A stretch of 64,000 bases of DNA from contig NC_134360.1 in assembly GCF_048569485.1 (NCBI RefSeq), positions 184,171,796 to 184,235,795 on the forward strand, read 5' to 3'. Positions 32,476 through 43,894 of the stretch are shown here, in pieces (position 1 is the first letter of the stretch; each line of letters begins with the position of its first letter). The translations under genes and the position numbers were made by a program. The DNA comes from Anomaloglossus baeobatrachus. Taxonomy: Eukaryota > Chordata > Amphibia > Anura > Aromobatidae. The notes beneath the pieces are model-generated. The model was not told the DNA's origin, did no database searches, and worked only from the letters and a program-made list of their open reading frames with translations.

Positions 32476-33660
32476 TGTGGCGCCCTGGACAAGCCAGGTC
32501 GTCACAGGTACTGCAACAACACACCCCACACCCCGGCTAGGCACACCTAGGTCAAACACAAATCCTTGTTGCCTTCCTCCAGGGGCTGATGTCCACACCA
32601 GGGGGTGGGCAAGGTGGTTGGCCCCCCCACCGAGGAGTTCACAGTCCTGGAGGCGGGAAAAGTAGGGCAGATCAGAGCAGATGAGTTCAGATCAGTTAGG
32701 GAGTTGGAGAAGTGAAGTGGTAGAGGAGCAGCCTGACTGTGTCTGGGTGCGTGCCGGGCACATACAGCAAGGTTGGCAGACGGTGGTGACCGTCTGCAGG
32801 AGAGGCTGATTGAAGTGAACTGTAAGGGCCGGGGACGGGCGGTGGCCCGCCGGTACTGGATCGGGGAGCGAAGAGAAGCCAGCACCATTCGGCAGGGCCT
32901 ACGGACCCCAACCAGGCTAGGAGTCGCCGTAAAACTGGTCAAATCCGTTAGCGAAGGGAACCTCCGGGGTTTCCCAGCAGTCAAGACCCGATTGAAGGCA
33001 ACAGCTCAAACCGTGAAGGGAAACACAGTCACCGCCAAAGCTACAGTTCCCAGGGCCAGAGAGCCTGCGGGCAAAAGGCGCTCCCTCAGCATCCATTCAA
33101 GCTGGGGAGCGGGTTACCGGTGGGAAGCCACCAGAACCGAGAACACAACACAGGTGCAGGGAAAGGCAGTCACCACCAACCTACCGGGAGAAGAACAACC
33201 GCAGCCGTCTGTGGAACCCGTCCATCCAGCCGTTTGTTTTACCGGAGACTTTGTGTTCATCATTTGCTGAGTGAGTACCACCGTGCCGTGCGGCACCGCG
33301 CTGCCCCCGCGACCCTGCACCTCACCAGGTCCCGTAACCCACCTGCTATCCTCTCCTCACCGGGCCCCGGGACAACCAACCCCCCTACCCAAGGAGGGGA
33401 AAAACAACATCCAAGCTGCTCCCTGTCATCGCTCCCGGGATCCCCATCCAGAGCAGCAGTGGTGTCACAACCTCACCACAACCGTGGGTGGCGTCACGGA
33501 CAATATCCCTAAACCAAACCACCCCCCTTTCACTCACGGGAGAGAAACGCCACTCGAGTCCCCGGGATCCGGCCCGCCGCTCGAGCCACCACCGAGCAGC
33601 AGCAGCCGCAGCCGGACCCGAGCAGTGGGTGAGCGCAGCGTCCCCTCCCCGCCTGCGACA
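32476..33660 (+). mobile_element. Solo LTR, family A (1185 bp)
   Basis: Starts tgtggcgccctgg, ends gcgaca, with the 4-bp duplication tata on both sides (32472-32475, 33661-33664). It is of the same subfamily as 22040-23145 and 58836-60074 by the shared gggccccgggac and ggtggcgtcacgg blocks. No internal region. Confidence 0.9.
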
Positions 33661-33704
33661 TATATAGGAGCCTGAGGCTCCATGTGTGCTATAATATTTC
33701 TTGT

Positions 33705-33755
33705 ACATTTTCCTGAAGAAGGGGACGGTTATGTCCCTGAAACGCGTAGACCTGT
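33705..33755 (+). ncRNA. Hammerhead-type motif
   Basis: Core CTGAAGA (33713-33719, position 7 = A is permitted), stem II agggg-ac/gt-cccu with one bulged G, GAAAC, stem III AC-GC-GT and triplet GTA ending at 33748. Stem I near the core is only TC/GA, with possible AUUU/AAAU further out. Canonical core, weaker stem I. It lies 45 bases downstream of a solo LTR that inserted into the same remnant. Confidence 0.65.
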
Positions 33756-34010
33756 GGAAATAAAAGTGATTTACTTTTCACTCTTCGCATTCCTGTGGTT
33801 TGGCGCTGTATTTAAACCCGTTTTTCTTCTACATTTACATTCATCTCATCACCACGGGACCGCTGCCTTCCACGTTACTTCTATGCTCATCAAGGGGTTG
33901 TGACTGGCACAACCTGACAAGGTGAGTGTCTTTCCAGCATTCACCCCTCACCAGTTTACCAGATAAGACCCTATTTGCCCCTTTTTTTCCACAGTTTGCC
34001 TCTATTTCTT

Positions 34011-34085
34011 CAGATAAAGAAGAACATAGCAAACTAATAGGTAAGCTTCAATTAAAAGGACTTTAAATCATATTTACCTATATGT
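34011..34085 (+). repeat. Direct repeat copy 2 (partner at 31714-31800)
   Basis: Same words and order as the first copy. Because both are in the same orientation and the block between carries ribozyme-bearing DNA, they could be repeats belonging to one Penelope-like element. This is an inference. Confidence 0.75.
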
Positions 34086-34129
34086 TTTGTACTCTGTGTC
34101 TTTTTTACTCTCCTAGGATAACGACTGGA

Positions 34130-34400
34130 AAGGAGAGTTTACAGGGTATTACCGAAGTGGTACAGGGTATATAGGAATGGATTGTGGTCACCTGGTCGGG
34201 TTGCAAATCCACAACCATGGAGTAAAAGCATAAAGGAGGCTGCTGCAGACCCTCAAAGTGAAGAGCAGTGTATCAGGAGATAAGAGGTTAATTCCACGCC
34301 AATGGTGGAGACCAGGTTGGATAAATAAGTAGTTTATTCAGTCTACGCGTTTCAAAGCGAAGGCTTCTTCTTTAGGACATAAAAATACAAATCAAAGGTG
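34130..34400 (-). mobile_element. Hammerhead-bearing retroposon remnant
   Basis: Shares the phrase tcacctggtcgggttg with 43895-44068 (tcacctgatcgggttgtgcc) and, in reverse, with 33885-33960. It ends with a decayed hammerhead-type core on the minus strand at 34338-34380: CTAAAGA in place of CTGANGA, stem II aagc/gctt, GAAAC, AC-GC-GT, triplet GTA, GTC/GAC stem I. The loss of G5 predicts an inactive ribozyme. Confidence 0.5.
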
Positions 34401-34404
34401 TCTT

Positions 34405-35530
34405 TGTGACGCCCCTGGACTATCAGGTCATCACAGGGTACTGCACGCTCTTTCTCCTTAGTGCAGTATTTAAATCCCTGATGGTTCTGGGTCCCCATGT
34501 TGCAATGCAGCCCCCAACAGCAAATCAAATCCTAGATACACCCTGCACCACACCCACCAGACGGCGGCTTGAGTGGAATAGGGTCGCCCACCTAGGGGTC
34601 AGGAAGGGGAGGTGAGGAGCGTTAGAGTAGAAAGTAGAGTGTCAGAGAGAGGAGAGTGAGAGGAGTGGGAAGTGGAGGAAGCAGGGAGCGGTGGCTCCCA
34701 AGAGTAGCTGTCTAGGTTGCAGATGGTGGTCTGATCCTAGAGGACTCGGACCCCCGGTCACAAGGGATTGAGGCAAGGTGCCTGGACCTGTTAAAGAGAA
34801 TGGTCAGCAGCCTGGTCCTATCACCGGTCCGGGACCGAAGGCACGGCGGGGTACACGGACCCTAGGTCGGGGAGAAGCTTCAGGCAACCTGGCAATTAAC
34901 CTGCGGAGAACGGAGCCTTAATGGACTGTTCCCACTCGCTGCAGAATCAGGGGACTAGTGCAATGAGGGAGATATTCCTACAAGCAGCCCACTAAAATCC
35001 GAAGCGTGAGCCCTGAGAGCAGGCTCCCACACTTAGCCACAGTGGGGAGTGGTGCCCGGCAAGTTCCAGACTACCGGGCCACTACAGTGAATTTAAACTT
35101 TGTGCCAGGAGGCAGGTCACAGATCATCAGGCAGCACTGCAGGGGACGGGACCTGGACGAGCTCCCGTTTGAGCGGCAGCGGCATCCAGAGACTTGGTTT
35201 ACCCGGTTGTCAGTGTCTGCTTACTGGCTGAGTGAGCACATGAATGATCTCCCCGTCATGGCACCCAGTATCATCTTTCAGAGTCCCGGGGCATACCCCT
35301 ACCCGTGGAGGGTAATGACACCTGGCTGCCCCTTTCCATCACTCCCAATGGCAGCGGTGGTACTCCCAGTTACCGCACACCACAGGTGGCGTCATGAACT
35401 ATAACTCCCCTGTAAATATCCCCCTTTTAATTTAGAGTGTGGTCCAAGCCCCCGGGTCCGGAGAGCCTCGAGCCACGAATGGACACAACCCCCGTATCCG
35501 AGCGGTTCGATCCGCTGCTTGGGCGGCACA
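34405..35530 (+). mobile_element. Solo LTR, family A subtype 2 (1126 bp)
   Basis: Begins tgtgacgcccctgg, ends ggcggcaca, with the 4-bp duplication tctt at 34401-34404 and 35531-35534. More diverged from the 58836-63356 LTRs but keeps the ggtggcgtcatgaact block and the overall plan. No internal region. Confidence 0.88.
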
Positions 35531-35619
35531 TCTTCATCACTGACCAGAAGAGGTGAGGTATCTGGATCCCTGTAGTAACAGCTTAGAATAACCAGTAAAA
35601 GGAGGGACACATGAAACGA

Positions 35620-35990
35620 GTTGGGGATACGTGTGGAGGCTGGGAGCTCAACTTTTAGGATATCTCGTTAATCTGCTGGAGCACCTCAAAGGGACCAATA
35701 AAGCGGGGGCCCAACTTGTAGGAAGTCACCTTGAGATGGACCTATCTGGAAGAGAGCCATACCTTTGGCAGGTACAAAGGAAGGTCTAAGTGTCTCTTGT
35801 CTGTGTGCCTCTTCATACGGATGGAGAACTCCTCCATGGAGGACTTGGTCTCCGCCCCCAGATGTCGGAGAACATCTTTATGAGGGAATCGGCTGCAGGA
35901 TTGCCAGAGGTGAGCACCACCACTATGTGAAATGGAGACTTGGAGGAGGATTCACTAAGGTGATTGTAATATAAGAATTCCCTGAAGGAA
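35620..35990 (-). mobile_element. Ty3/gypsy pol fossil (integrase C-terminal end)
   Basis: Minus-strand translation shows the basic KRHTDKRHLDL segment and YKLGPRFIGPFEVLQQINEI, the conserved region just after the integrase core in Ty3/gypsy elements. It is a short, broken remnant with at least a few breaks. No LTR can be assigned to it. The neighbouring LTR at 34405 is in the other orientation. Confidence 0.7.
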
Positions 35991-37447
35991 GAAACTTGAC
36001 AGAGTCACCAGGACCGCAATCAGGGCATAACAACTGTAACTAGTGTAGGGGGCCTGGTGAAGAGGGGGTAATTACTTAGCTTTATTAAGCCCCGGGTCGG
36101 CCACATCCCCCTTCACCTTGCCACAGTCACAGCCGTGGCAGAGGAGCCTGGCAGTGTCGCTTTGGCTACTATAGATGTAACAGAAGCACACAGGGGGCCC
36201 AGACACGCTGGTAGCCCAGGCCTTTCCTCTTTCATTCTTCTATACACCGGGGCCCAGGGTCAGGGAGCGGGGACCAGAGCCGTATGTAGAGGAGTCAGGC
36301 TGGCGCAGGTGGCAGGGGGGCGCCTAATGATGGGGTCCACAGTGTCTCCCCAGCGGCTGACTGGGAGTGGGATGTTTTCTGAGTCGCTATCAAGTTGACC
36401 GCGGCTCACAGAATGTGCAGAGCCGGCTCCCAGGGATTAGCTGTACTAGCATCTATTAGATGCCAGTACAAGCCCTGACCCGGCAACCTCAGCAGTGTGA
36501 TCCGGTTAGATGATCATGCTGCTGACGTCACTCCAAAGACAAAAGGTGTGCACAGAGCTGGTGGAAAGTGCTCCAATGGACCTGAAGACACCAAAGATTG
36601 ATTGTAATTAGGGGACGGGAGAGGGGGTGTCTATGTGGAACCCAAAATGGGGAGCAAGGGGGTGATAAGTACACACATGGTATGGGGACCGAATGGAGGG
36701 AGAGTATGGGGAGTCATGGGTTAAATTTAAAGACACAGTATGGGGAGCATGAGGGTAGGATGGGTGCGGATACAGTATGAAAAGTGAGGGGGATGGTCTG
36801 CAGAGTTAGTATGGGAAGGAAGTGAGGGGAAATGGGTTTGAATGAACCCCTAGGTGAGTATAATGAAGGTCTTTTTTATGTTCTACATTGTGGCCTGGGC
36901 AGTTATATACCGTATATTAGAATGCTATATATATAAGGGCTCACTGGTGCTGGCCACAGCTTATAAGGGAAAAATACTGGTGACAGGTTCCCTTTAAACA
37001 TTTTTCCATTTAATTTGAAAAAATAACTTATTTATAAATTGATGGCAGCAACATATCTCAAAACAGTTGGGGCAGAATTAACAAAAGGCTGCAGAAGTAA
37101 GTGGTACAAGTGAAAAATAGCTGGAAGGTCCCTTTTCAATTACAGTAATTCCGTCTGACTTTATATAAAAAGAAAAATAGCCAACTCGAGGCAGACGATG
37201 ACCAAGGTATTGGATTCCATCATACGTTGCTACTTAAGAATGTGCAGGATATCTGGGTCTGTACAAATGACATGTTTCGGCTAGCACTGCATAACTTCGG
37301 TTAAATCACCTCAAGAGGAGACAGGATAATACTAATTTGCCCTTCAGTTTTGAACTGAACTTGACATGGCTGTGATGGGAAGGGAGAGGATGGTTTTTGC
37401 CATCTGAACATTTACAGATCCTTGGCAAGATTGCCGACTTTTACAGT
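35991..37447. other. Unclassified sequence with relics
   Basis: A purine-rich, G-rich stretch occupies about 36590-36850. A single MITE end (actggtgacaggttcccttt) is at 36967-36988. A possible hammerhead relic on the minus strand lies at 37265-37318 (CGAAACATGTC with a poorly matching core). No gene recognised. Confidence 0.35.
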
Positions 37448-37450
37448 TAC

Positions 37451-37842
37451 AGGCTATGTTCACACACTGCATCTTTTATTGCATTTTTGGTGCATTATTG
37501 AGGTCACAAAGATGCACCTAAATGCATGCATTTCCTGCTCCCAGCAAAGTCTATGAGACTTCTATTTTGCTGTCCACACTTTGCATCTTTTTTTGTCTGC
37601 ATCTTGGCTGCGTTATTGAAGATGCAGCATGTCAATTCTTTTTGCATTTTCCAGTGTTTTTGAACACTTCCAGTCAATAGATTTGACTTAAAAAATTAAT
37701 TGGACAAAATGCGGTAAAAATGTGCCAAAAACGCGTCAAAAACGTATATATTTTTGCCGCGAGTGCGTTTTTTGTGTGTTTTTTGTGGCCAAAAACGTTG
37801 CATCTCTGTGGTTAGGAAAGATGCACTGTGTTAACATAGCCT
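37451..37842. mobile_element. MITE with ggctatgtt-acaca termini
   Basis: Left ggctatgttcacacactgca and right mirror (tgcactgtgttaacatagcc) bound 392 bp rich in tgcat/atgca and tttttg words. Non-coding. TTA follows at the right, suggesting a PIF/Harbinger-type target. Confidence 0.7.
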
Positions 37843-38535
37843 TAATGTTCGGATGTCCAATCCCGATCTGATCCAGCCAATGATTGTACGATTGTAACAT
37901 TTTCCGATCTTTGCCAATCAGGAGCGCTCATCTCTAGGCCAGATATGAATCACAGGGTGAAAAAAATGTGATTTTCACTATATGATTTGTATCTGGACTC
38001 GTCCTTTGAATTTATGTTCATCTGTTTGTCTTTCCAATCTGATTGTTAGTTCAAGCTTCCGTCTTGTCCACTAAATTTGTCATACCTCTCTCCTAAGTTT
38101 GACCAATGGCTGCCAGCTGTCTACCATTTGACCATTTGGTGTCACATTGCTGATTCAGTTCACTACCATTCAGGATGTGTTAAGCACCTGGAGATCCAAC
38201 TGCTGAGCTGCAAACCTCCTTGAGAGGTTCCCTGGTGAGGAACTTGAGGATCCATTCGATTCCACAATTTACTTACTCTTACAACTTTGTTTCCTGTTCC
38301 CAAGCCAGCAAGAAATCTCAACTATCCAATCTTTGCTCTAAATTATCCCTAGTATGCAAAAACAATCATGTTTATCCCAATCATTTCCTTCTAGTCATTC
38401 GGTCAGTTCTGTGATTGACCTCTTTATGGCACATCTATTACGTATAATATCTAATATGTAACAAAGTTCAGTTGATAAGACAGTATTATAGCTTTCAAGA
38501 AAGTTATTTCAACATCCGGCTGTGTAAGATGTAAG
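37843..38535. promoter_or_regulatory. Presumed upstream region of the third CLCA gene
   Basis: This lies directly 5' of the CLCA first exon. TATA-like words occur at 38441 (gtataatat) and 38484 (tattata), about 95 and 50 bases before the ATG. Neither is strong, and no 5' UTR intron or CpG cluster is visible. The promoter is assumed from position only. Confidence 0.3.
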
Positions 38536-38694
38536 ATGGCTCTCCGTCATGTTCTGGTGTCAGTATTAATCCCCTTATTGCTTAATACAAGTCAGGGGTC
38601 TTTGGTAAAGATTAATGACGGAGGATATGAAGATATCGTGTTCGCCATCAATCCAGATGTGAAAGAAGATATCAGGATTGTAGAAGCAATTCAG
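38536..38694 (+). CDS. CLCA gene 3, first coding exon (signal peptide)
   Basis: 53 codons from ATG 38536 to a CAG|gtagga donor at 38695, phase 0. The protein starts MALRHVLVSVLIPLLLNTSQ, a clear cleavable signal peptide (basic residue, Leu/Val core, small residues near position 20). It continues GSLVKINDGGYEDIVFAINP and DVKEDIRIVEAIQ. The NDGGYEDIVFAI-P-V-ED pattern is the conserved mature N-terminus of CLCA proteins (human CLCA1 has a comparable NNNGYEGIVVAIDPNVPED, from memory). The exon is too short for simple ORF finding. No exon 2 was recognised in the remaining 25 kb, so intron 1 is very long or the gene is incomplete here. Confidence 0.9.
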
Positions 38695-40413
38695 GTAGGA
38701 CAATGATGCTAAGCGCATGACAAAGCTAGTGAAATATATAAAGTATCTCAAGTTTAATAGACAAATTATTTTTAATTATGATTTCTTCTACTTTTAGCTT
38801 AAGGATAATGTGGTTTTCTGATATCATGTTAATATTAAAAGCAGGAGAATCATTAGCAGGAGCTGAGGGACACTCGTAACCATTTTCTTCGTCTTCGATA
38901 CAAGGACAGGTCAACCTGGCTACAATGTTCAATTTTCTACTAGATATGAGAAAATCTATTAGGTTTTAGTTTTTCTTTTTAATGTTTGTAGAATGCAAGC
39001 ATAACAAAAGAAGAAAGTTTAATTCACCGTGTTTTACCTTTGAGACTATTGTATGATTGGGAATTGTGGCCACATCTAATCACATAGCAATACTATATTT
39101 GGCAGTCTCGGAGACAATGAGGATAGTAGGGGTGAAGCATGCCCATCTCCACATTGTTCAAGGCAAGGTTCTGCAAATGAAAAAATTGGGGGTTCATCCA
39201 GCTCCAACAAGAAATTTTTTTTTTATAAAAACATTAGGCTATGATTAAGAGTGGTTACCACTCTAAACGCGTAAGCAAAGTGTTTCATTCATATAATTTT
39301 ATCTAACTATGTTAAAACATACCAATAAATGAATGTTTTTATAAGAAATAATCTTTCTTGTGGGATCTGGATAAACCCCCTATTTTACCATTGTGTTGAT
39401 TACCTGGGAGGTCACCCAAGGAGTCTTCCATGCACTGCACTTATTCTGCGCTTGGCTAGTCTTGGCGAGGTGACATACAAAAAGTATTGTTTTTTGAATA
39501 TTTGAAGGTTCTGCAAAGACTGATACTATTGTTCTAGAGCCTTGTTCTTGGGATTGACAGAGTCCCAGTTGTTGGACTACCAATGATCATTAAGTTCTCC
39601 TCTATTCTAAGGATAGGGAATAAAGTAATCTTTTGAGAATGAACCTTTAAGCAAGTCGATATTCCTTGCCTAATCCATTTTTTAGGTAAAACTGTAAATT
39701 GCTTGTAAAAAAATTAGCAATTAAAAAAGATAATTTTGTGTGTTGAGCATCGAACTTTGAAAAAGGTAGCAAATAGTAGAGTGAATTAATAAAATGCTGT
39801 TCAGAATATTGCATTTATGGTCACTATAGTGAATCAGTCAAGTTCTTGTGCCACGCAGCAAAGAAGGACATTGAAAAACATTACATGGTTTTAATGTAAA
39901 TTGTAATGTATTTTTTAGCTTTGCAACTTGTATAGGAAATATACAATACATTCAACACAACAAACATGGCATGAAAAAAACAAGGATGGTCTGTGATAAA
40001 AAACTGCATGGCACACTACTACCTCCTGCATGTTTGTAGATTTTGGGAACTTTGCTGTATACTGAAAATTGCAGTTTAGGCCATCATCAGGAATAGCTGA
40101 TCGGCACAGGTTCTGGCTTTCGCAATCCCACCATCTGATTTGGATGACCCACAACTGTATTTTTCCCATAATAATACTATCCTAATCAGACTCTGATCAA
40201 ACTTTGATCACACAGTGATGAAGGTTTGATCAGAGTACGATCTGTATTTCTTGAATGTGGAGAAAAATAAAATAAAAAATATCCATCTTCTCCATACAGT
40301 CAGTTTGTGAAAATCGAATGGCACTTGGATGTCTTCCAAGTGCAGTCCATTTTTTTCATCTACCCATAGACTTGAATGGGTGTGAAACATCCAAGTCTCG
40401 GAAGCAAATTGTA
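38695..40413. other. Start of intron 1 of CLCA gene 3
   Basis: AT-rich. It contains one decayed hammerhead-related hairpin at 39236-39280 (perfect 7-bp stem II agagtgg/ccactct, then TAAACGCGTA, GCT/AGC stem I; core bases lost). No CLCA exon 2 seen. Confidence 0.45.
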
Positions 40414-40567
40414 CAGTGAAGGAAATAATTATTTGATCCCTTGCTGATTTTGTAACTTTGCCCACTGATAAAGACAAGAACAGTCTATAATTTTAAGGGT
40501 AGGTTAATTTTAACAGTGAGAGATAGAATATCCAAAATAAAAAACAGAAAATCACATTGTATAAATT

Positions 40568-41377
40568 ACCGTATTTTTTGGTTTATAAGATGCACTTTTC
40601 CTCCCAAAAATTTGGGAGGAAAATGAGGGGTGCGTCTTAAAATCCGAATATAGCTTACCAGGAGGTGGGGAATTGGCATGGGGGGGGCTGTCTGTGTGGG
40701 CGACCAGCTGCCTCTCTGTGTGGGTGGCTATCTGTGTGGCTGGCTGTCTGTGAGGGTGGCTGGGTGCCTCTCTATGCGAGCAGCCGGCTGCCTCTCTGTG
40801 TGGATGGGCGGCCGGCTGGCTGCCTCTCTGTGTGGGCAGCTGGCTGCCTCTCTGTACCGACTGCTGGCTGTGCGGGCTGCGGTGGCTGTGTGGGCTGCAA
40901 TGACTGTTCTGGCAGCGGAAGCTGTAGTGGCTGTGCGGCAGGTGTCCCAGAAGCTCTGGCTTCAAATGATGGCGCCCGGAGTCAGCGAGTGCATAGATAG
41001 AGCTGTCGGCTGAGAGCTCCATCTGCGCATGCGCCGCTCTGGGCGCCATTTCTTTGAAGCCTGGACCGCCGAAAGAGCATCTGAGACACCCACTGCACGA
41101 GCCTGCTCCACACAGCCACTGCAGCTTTTGCTGCCAGCACAGACCCACCACTGCCAGCACAGACCACACCGCTGCTAGCACAGATCCCACCGCTACAAGC
41201 ACAGTCCCCACCAGCACCACCCCTGCCTACTGTGACTTCACTTTACAACGGCTGCCGCCTCTCCTCTGGTAAGACAACACTGGAGTGTAAGACGGACCCC
41301 ATTTTTTTAGCTTTTTTATCTCTAAACTTGGGTGCATCTTATAATCTGGTGTGTCTTATAAAACGAAAAATATGGTA
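40568..41377. mobile_element. hAT-like non-autonomous element inside the Tc1
   Basis: Terminal sequences accgtattttttggtttata and its mirror (ttataaaacgaaaaatatgg) lie within an exact 8-bp duplication tataaatt (40560-40567, 41378-41385), the hAT target size. The 810-bp interior is GC-rich, with ggctgcctctctgtgtggg-like short repeats at 40680-40860 and ccactgc/cagcac repeats at 41090-41210. No transposase. Confidence 0.75.
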
Positions 41378-41912
41378 TATAAATTTATTTGCATTTTGCA
41401 GAGAGAAATAAGTATTTGATCTCCTACCAACTATTAGGTGATCTGCCTCCTACAGACCACTTAGATGCTCCTAATCAAATCGTTACTTGCATTACAGACA
41501 GCTGTCTTAAATTGTCACCTGTATAAAAGACTCCTGTCCCCAGACTCAATTAATCAGTCAGACTCTAACCTCTACAACATGGGCAAGACCAAAGAGTTTC
41601 TAAGGATGCCAGGGACAAGATCATAGACCTGCACAAGGCTGGAATGGGCTACAAAACCATAAGTAAGATGCTGGGTGAGAAGGAGACAACTGTTGGTGCA
41701 ATAATAAGAAAATGGAAGAAATACAAAATGAGTGTCAATCGACATTGATCTGGGGCATTATGTAAAATATCCATTCGTGAGGTATCCAGGATCATGAGGA
41801 AAGTGAGAGATCAGCCTAAAACTACATGGGGGAATTTGTGAATGATCTCAAGGCAGCTGGGACCACTGACACCAAAAAAACATTGGTAACACATTACACC
41901 ATAATGGCTTAA

Positions 41913-41996
41913 CCCTAGAACGCGCAAGCATAACAATCTACCATAGAAAACAAATGAACTAGCAGGCCTGCGAGGCCCCAGGTATGCGTTCTAGGG
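41913..41996. mobile_element. piggyBac-like mini-MITE (84 bp)
   Basis: TTAA on both sides (41909-41912, 41997-42000) and inverted ends ccctagaacgc / gcgttctaggg match the piggyBac target and CCCTAG-type termini. The only interior is about 60 bases. Confidence 0.85.
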
Positions 41997-42226
41997 TTAA
42001 AATCCTGCACTGCCCACAAAGTCTCACTGCTCAATAATGCACATGTGCAGGCCCATCTGAAGTTTGCCAATGAACATTTGGATGATTCTGAGAGTGATTG
42101 AAAGAAGGTGCTGTGGTGAGATGAGGCAAAAATTGAGCTCTTCGGTATTAACTCAGCGTGTTTGGAGGAGGCAAAATGCTGCCTATGACCCAAAGAACAC
42201 TATCCCCACTGTCAAGCATGGAGGTG

Positions 42227-42528
42227 AAAAACAAAAACAGGATAATTGTGGTGTACTCCACGCTGTTGTACAAAGAATCACTTCGAGTAATAAAGCAATG
42301 TGGATGGTTTATTCCACACGTTTCGAAGAGATATCCCCTCTTCTTCCTTAGGAAAATCCTGTTTTTGTTTTGCTTCTGCCTTTGGCACGTGGGATCGACT
42401 GCAGCTGTTATATGTTTCTATATTGGTTGTGAAACACACAACTAATCCAGGTGAGCAGTTTTCCTTTAAAGTCACCATATTATACATCGGTAAGATCCTA
42501 TTTCGCTCCTTATATCCATAGCTTGTTT
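42227..42528 (-). mobile_element. Retroposed hammerhead-family fragment 1
   Basis: A 302-bp insert lies between exact 14-bp duplications caagcatggaggtg (42213-42226, 42529-42542). On the minus strand at 42305-42365 it carries a decayed hammerhead core: CTAAGGA, perfect stem II gaagag/ctcttc, CGAAAC. A target duplication of this length indicates target-primed insertion. Confidence 0.8.
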
Positions 42529-42998
42529 CAAGCATGGAGGTGGAAACATTATGTTTTGGGGGTGTTTCTCTGCTAAGGCCACAGGACTACTTCACCGCAT
42601 CAGTGGGACAATGGATGGAGCCATGTACCATAAAATCCTGAGTGACAACCTTCTTCCCTCTGCCAGGACATTAAAAATGGGTCGTGGCTGGGTCTTCCAG
42701 CATGACAATGACCCTAAACATACAGCCAAGGCAACAAAGGAGTGGCTCAAAAAGAAGCATCTAAGGCCATGGAGTGGCCTAGCCAGTTTCCAGACCTTAA
42801 TCCAATAGAAAACCTATAGAGGGAGCTGAAGCTCTGAGTTGCCAAGCCACAGCCTCAAAATCTTAATAATTTACAGATGATCTGCAAAGAGGAGTGGAGC
42901 AACATTCCTCCTGACATGTGCGCAAACCTCACCATCAACTACAAAAAAAGTCTGACTGCTGTGCTTGCCAACAAGGGTTTTGCCATCAAGTATTAAGT

Positions 42999-43385
42999 TT
43001 TGTAAAGCAAAAAAAGAGCAAAGGAGGGCACTCACCGGCTGCCGTATCAAATAAATCCAGTTTAGACCCAGGTAGACCTGTTGAAGTGCTTTTGCACGAA
43101 ATGGCCGTCGTCTGCTGTGCTGTGCACTCCCCCCTCCCTCTTGCTATTTTAATGTACCACCTTGTGTTGAAATAACTGGATTTCTTGGATATCGTAGCCG
43201 GTGAGTGCCCTCCTTTGCTCTTTTTTTGCTTTACTTGGATGGGACTTTGCCTGGAAGGAGCACCACTGTTTTTTCTATTAGCCGCATCTCTGCCAGTGAA
43301 AGTTGTACTGGACCTCGTATGGTAATACGCCCTTGCTGAAAAGCTGGTCGTCAGCTGATTAGTGCCCGGTGTTTTGCTCTTTCTG
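42999..43385 (+). mobile_element. Retroposed hammerhead-family fragment 2, with snap-back ends
   Basis: A 387-bp insert between 11-bp duplications aagtattaagt (42988-42998, 43386-43396). Its 43006-43062 segment is repeated inverted at about 43170-43230 (gagcaaaggagggcactcac and mirror). Between the arms lies a decayed hammerhead core at 43075-43115: CTGTTGA, perfect stem II gtgc/gcac with a tttt loop, CGAAATGGCCGTC. Confidence 0.75.
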
Positions 43386-43894
43386 AAGTATTAAGTCTTT
43401 GCCAGAGGGATCAGATACTTATTTCTCTCTGCAAAATACAAATAAATGTATATAATTTATACAATGTGATTTTCTAGATTTTATTTTGGATATTCTATCT
43501 CTCACTGTTAAAATTAACCTACCCTTAAAATTATAGACTGTTCATGTATTTATCAGTGGGCAATCTTACAAAATCAGCAAGGGACCAAATAATTATTTCC
43601 TTCAATGTGTATGTTACGATTTTCGACGGATCACTCTTGGACCAAAAATACGGATGTCTGCACGAGTCCTCAGCCAATAACATAAAGTCCTGGATGATGC
43701 CTTTATTTTTTTGTCATGTAAGAATAATACTTTTAGTTCACTTTTTGTACAGTGGCTTGATGATGGCGGTATAGGGTAGATGGCATTATTACTCATGATA
43801 GTTCCTATTTACTTTTAATAACGCAGAATTAGGACAATTTATTGAGACAGTTAGTTAAACTCTTCACAATGAGTCATTTTAATGATAAAGTTAT

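Larger units (their letters stand above)
40414..43607 (+). mobile_element. Decayed Tc1/mariner transposon carrying four nested insertions
   Basis: Long inverted ends (cagtgaaggaaataattatt at the left after TA 40412-40413; mirror at about 43590-43607) bound an old Tc1. Pieces of transposase on the + strand can be read, including the N-terminal GLGYKT-like region near 41640, HHG-like [20 protein letters not shown] at 42561-42620 and the [10 protein letters not shown] motif near 42700. Frameshifts and stops abound. Inserted within it are a hAT-like element (40568-41377), a piggyBac-like MITE (41913-41996) and two retroposed hammerhead-family fragments (42227-42528, 42999-43385). Confidence 0.85.

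Noticed and set aside
35620-35990. Gypsy fossil as the internal part of the 34405-35530 LTR element
   Set aside because: It lies outside the exact tctt duplication of that LTR and in the opposite orientation, so the two are separate.
37265-37318. Hammerhead-like CGAAACATGTC on the minus strand
   Set aside because: The upstream core and stem II do not match well. At best a very old relic, so it is not listed as a ribozyme.
39057-39248. 63-aa frame as a candidate CLCA exon 2
   Set aside because: No similarity to the CLCA segment that should follow the first exon, and no matching splice sites.
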